Origin: 1-14-2-50-31-20 sp965370315
GTDB taxonomy: Bacteria > Bacteroidota > Ignavibacteria > Ignavibacteriales > Melioribacteraceae
DNA: 64,000 bases
Assembly (NCBI GenBank): GCA_965370315.1
Contig: CBDUTO010000006.1
Coordinates: forward strand, 6,069 to 70,068
Direction of reading: 5' to 3'
Positions 61,128 to 64,000 of this stretch are shown here, piece by piece. The translations under genes and the position numbers were made by a program. The notes under the pieces are model-generated. The model ran no database searches, was not told the DNA's origin, and saw only the letters and a program-made list of their open reading frames with translations. Every line of letters starts with the position of its first letter. Positions within the stretch are counted from its first letter, which is position 1.

Positions 61128-62957
61128 ATGCACGAACAATTAATTGAATGTGTTCCAAATTTTTCTGAGGGAAGAAACCCAGAAATTATTAAGCAAATAA
61201 CTGATGAAATTGAAAAAGTAGATGGAATAAAACTACTTGATGTTGACCCTGGCTACGATATGAATAGAACCGTTGTTACTTTTATTGGTTCCCCTAAAAG
61301 TGTAAAAGAAGCAGCGTTTCAATCTATAAAAAAAGCTTCAGAGTTAATTGATATGTCTACACACCAAGGTTCACATCCTCGCATGGGAGCAACCGATGTA
61401 TGTCCATTTGTTCCTGTTAGTGGCATTACAATTGCTGAGACAATTGAACTTTCCAAAGAAGTTGCCGAACGTGTGGGAAATGAATTGGGTATTCCAATCT
61501 ATTTATATGAAAAATCTGCACAGAAACTGGAGAGAGAAAATCTTGCGGTAGTAAGAGCTGGTGAATATGAAGCACTCGCAGAGAAATTTAAAAAACCAGA
61601 ATGGGAGCCAGATTTTGGACCGTTTAAATTTAATGCTCGTAGCGGTGCTACAGTTATTGGAGTTCGCGAGTTTTTAATTGCTTACAATATTAGTCTTAAT
61701 ACACGTGAAAAATTACATGCAACTGATATAGCTTTTGAATTGCGCGAGAAAGGTCGTTCAGCACGTTCTGGAAGTATCTTCCCATTTTATTATATGGGAA
61801 CTTCAATATTAAAATATAAAGAAAATCATTATCCATGCGGTAATTGTGATTTTGTTGGAGCTACTTATGATGAAGTTTCAGATCATTGTACAAATGAACA
61901 CGATTACTCTTTAACAGAATTGTTAGCTTTAAATGCAATTGATTCAAAAAGTGTAATAGGGAAATCAGTAAAGAAACCTGGCCTCTTTTCTAATTGCAAG
62001 GCTATTGGCTGGATGGTTCCTGATTACGGCCGAGCACAAATTTCTATTAATCTTACAGATTATAATGTTACTTCTATGCATCATGTTATTGCGGCTACAC
62101 GAAAAATGGCTACTGAGCGTGGACTTATTGTAACAGGTTCTGAAATTGTAGGTATGGTTCCTTATCCAGCAATACTTGAAGTTGGTAAATACTACTTAGC
62201 AAAACAAGGAAGATCTGTTGGAATTCCAATACGAGATATTTTAGAAACAGCTGTGCAATCTCTAGGTTTAACTGATGTAGCAGGCTTTAATATTGACGAA
62301 CGTGTTCTTGGACTACCTTCCAATTTAGATGATGCTCTAGTTGAAATGAAGTTAACAGACTTTGTGGATGAAGTATCGCGTGAATCCCCTGCTCCTGGTG
62401 GAGGATCTATTGCTGCACTTGCTGGTGCATTAGGAGCTTCCCTCTCTTCAATGGTTAGTAATTTAACAGCTAACAAACGTGGAACAGAAAGTATAGATGG
62501 ATTACTTAATACATCAGCCGAGAAAGCTCAAGCTATTAAGAACTTCCTTATTAAAGCAATTGATGATGATACTAATGCCTTCAATTCCTATATGGACGCA
62601 CGCCGTTTACCTCAAAAAACTGATGAACAAAAAGCTATACGTTCTGAAGCAATGCAGAATGGATTAAAAGAAGCAGTTAATGTTCCCTACAATACTGCCG
62701 TTGAGAGTGAAAAAGCTATTGAGATTGCAAAATTGGTTGCTGAGCTTGGAAATCCAAATTCTATTACTGATGTTGGTGTTGGAGCACAAATTGCATATAC
62801 TGGTGTAATTGGTGGAATTTATAATGTACTAATAAACCTGAAAGATATAAAAGATGAAGAGTTCAATTCCCAAATGCGAAAAGATTGTGATGCTTTAAAA
62901 TTAAAAGCTCAAAGAATGCTAGCTGATGTAACAGAAGTTGTTGAAGGAAAATTATAA
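61128..62957 (+). CDS. ftcD: Glutamate formimidoyltransferase / formimidoyltetrahydrofolate cyclodeaminase
   Basis: 609 aa bifunctional protein. The transferase part (about 1-400) has LIECVPNFSEGRNPEII, THQGSHPRMGATDVCPFVPV and AQISINLTDYNVTSMH. The cyclodeaminase part (about 410-609) has ESPAPGGGSIAALAGALGASL and LLNTSAEKA. The pair moves the formimino group of histidine breakdown to tetrahydrofolate and releases ammonia. An unusual insert at about 230-275 carries C-x2-C-x12-H-x4-H (Cys237, Cys240, His253, His258), the spacing of a C2H2 zinc finger. No hut genes are in the window. Confidence 0.94.
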   Translation: MHEQLIECVPNFSEGRNPEIIKQITDEIEKVDGIKLLDVDPGYDMNRTVVTFIGSPKSVKEAAFQSIKKASELIDMSTHQGSHPRMGATDVCPFVPVSGITIAETIELSKEVAERVGNELGIPIYLYEKSAQKLERENLAVVRAGEYEALAEKFKKPEWEPDFGPFKFNARSGATVIGVREFLIAYNISLNTREKLHATDIAFELREKGRSARSGSIFPFYYMGTSILKYKENHYPCGNCDFVGATYDEVSDHCTNEHDYSLTELLALNAIDSKSVIGKSVKKPGLFSNCKAIGWMVPDYGRAQISINLTDYNVTSMHHVIAATRKMATERGLIVTGSEIVGMVPYPAILEVGKYYLAKQGRSVGIPIRDILETAVQSLGLTDVAGFNIDERVLGLPSNLDDALVEMKLTDFVDEVSRESPAPGGGSIAALAGALGASLSSMVSNLTANKRGTESIDGLLNTSAEKAQAIKNFLIKAIDDDTNAFNSYMDARRLPQKTDEQKAIRSEAMQNGLKEAVNVPYNTAVESEKAIEIAKLVAELGNPNSITDVGVGAQIAYTGVIGGIYNVLINLKDIKDEEFNSQMRKDCDALKLKAQRMLADVTEVVEGKL

Positions 62958-63054
62958 TTCATTAAAGAGGACGAATTTATTGCCTCCTCGAAAGCAATTA
63001 TTTGTTAGGTCTATTTAAATAATATATTTTGAAATGGCCTTTATATACACACAA

Positions 63055-63085
63055 TTAAGTTGTCCTATAAGTTAGGACAACTTAA
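63055..63085. terminator. Perfect 13-bp inverted repeat between converging units
   Basis: TTAAGTTGTCCTA / TAGGACAACTTAA with a 5-nt loop, in the gap between ftcD and the minus-strand remnant. It may act as a bidirectional terminator, although no T-run follows on either side. An operator or insertion-end origin cannot be excluded. Confidence 0.5.
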
Positions 63086-63138
63086 GATTAAACACTTGCT
63101 CGGTTTGAAGAATGTTGTAATAAATTGGCTCTATTTTT

Positions 63139-63879
63139 CTATGAAAAATAATCCCATACTTTCTCATTCACTCGAAAAGATTGATATTCTTTTTTTGTAT
63201 AAACTCTAAAATGTTCATTTGGCTTTACAATTAAACCACCCAAAAGATTTTTGCCTTTTTCATTTTCGGTTGTTATATAGTGTTGAAGAGCATCATTCTT
63301 TAATTTATTTTCCTCTTCTCTATCGCCAACTGCTTTTGTATCATAAATACCAACTCTTCCATCACTATAAAGTACAATGAAATCTGGTTGAAAAGTTGAT
63401 GAATCACCATATTTTATACCAAAATTGAGAGCCATGTGTTCGTTTCCATTTTGCCACCACCACTCAATTTCTCCATTTTTGGATTCTAATTCCTCAATAA
63501 ATTCTTTCTCAATTTTACTATCAATATTTAAATAGCATGGATTATAAAGAGAGTTTTTATAATCATACTTTTCATAAACTTCAGGATTATAGTTTCTGTT
63601 CTCCGGAATTTCCCAATCATCATTCCATATTTCGTTTTCTAAAATTTTTTCTTTCTTTTCTATTTCTTTTAATGGTTTATAATTATTTATTGAGATATCA
63701 ATTAGTTTTGAAAAAGACTCCTCATTATTTAGACAAACGTTTTGAATATAAACGACTCCAGTTCCATAAACTTTGATATTTAGATACTTTTTAAACCATC
63801 TATAAATTGCTTGTTTAACTGTTGAAATTGACCTTCTAGGAGCAAAACCATTTAAATTATATTTTATTAAGATGATTGA
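63139..63879 (-). pseudogene. C-terminal remnant of a DEAD/DEAH helicase-type restriction protein
   Basis: The minus-strand frame is open from 63879 down to 63139 (247 codons) but contains a single Met, at 63433-63435, and no usable start at its 5' end; it is bounded by a TAA at 63880-63882. The sequence reads NGFAPRRSISTVKQAIYRWF, then EIEWWWQNGNEHMALNFGIK, STFQPDFIVLYSDGRVGIYD and TKAVGD. This is the end of the DEAD/DEAH helicase family that carries a PD-(D/E)XK-like nuclease, as in type III restriction subunits. The helicase core is missing, so it is a 5'-truncated relic. A short protein from the internal ATG is possible but unlikely. Confidence 0.65.
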
Positions 63880-64000
63880 TTATTGTTACAAATACTTAAT
63901 TTAGTGCTCCAACAGTTCTCCCTATTTTAGTAGAGTTAAAATATAAATCTTAAATCAAAGCATAAAAATCTTAATAATATTCTGTAAAAATTGTACTTTT

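Overview
The window comes from an AT-rich bacterium of the Bacteroidota/Chlorobiota side of the FCB group, most likely an Ignavibacteria-type organism. Several exported proteins end in the type IX secretion (T9SS) sorting domain (NYPNPFNP...KKMLLLK pattern). A PorV/PorQ-family protein, a GWxTD protein and FCB-typical housekeeping genes fit with this. This placement is inference from gene content. I saw no rRNA, tRNA or CRISPR array.

1-13.4 kb (minus strand): a carbohydrate-uptake block. Read in transcription order it holds a sodium/solute symporter, a T9SS protein with a CBM9-like module, a TonB-dependent receptor, a large T9SS protein, a PorV-like barrel and a GH3 beta-glucosidase that runs off the left edge. 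13.8-18.0 kb (plus): a three-gene sensory operon made of a membrane-anchored sugar-binding-type protein, a histidine kinase and a sigma-54-dependent response regulator. 18.3-20.2 kb: a secreted GH5-CBM6 glucanase. 20.2-25.7 kb (minus): an inserted defence-like island with decayed gene remnants, a RhuM-family gene and a single-chain type IIG restriction-modification enzyme. That enzyme carries an embedded REP-associated (Y1/HUH) transposase domain and four in-frame copies of a GC-rich palindrome. 26-32.7 kb: a second glucanase operon (GH128, GH5, GH5, DUF418, an SDR protein, an ADP-ribosylglycohydrolase-like lipoprotein). 32.9-38.9 kb: CotH-like kinase/lamin-tail protein, HlyD-like protein, VTC-domain protein and DUF4956 protein.

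The symporter, the GH5-CBM6 gene, the GH128 operon and the CotH operon each have a well-formed GG-N10-GC sigma-54 promoter upstream. Each of these has a TTATT-N5-AATAA inverted repeat further upstream. With the sigma-54 activator encoded between them, this looks like one glucan-responsive regulon (probably beta-1,3/1,4-glucan such as laminarin) that also takes in the CotH/VTC module.

39-42 kb: small single genes (nuclease, peroxiredoxin-like, DUF427, rsmE). 41.8-45.6 kb: cytochrome c maturation genes ccmC, ccmD, ccmE (cysteine-type) and ccmF. 45.7-47.8 kb (minus): an OmpR-type two-component system. 48-51.3 kb: two secreted multiheme cytochromes, one lipoprotein with a collagen-like stalk and one with a T9SS tail. 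They share a palindromic operator-like sequence. 51.5-60.3 kb: purine permease, rimO, GWxTD protein, PfkB kinase, Omp85 protein, UbiA prenyltransferase, rnhB and a YraN-family gene. 60.3-64 kb: a small lipoprotein, a bifunctional ftcD with a C2H2-like insert, and a truncated helicase/nuclease remnant.
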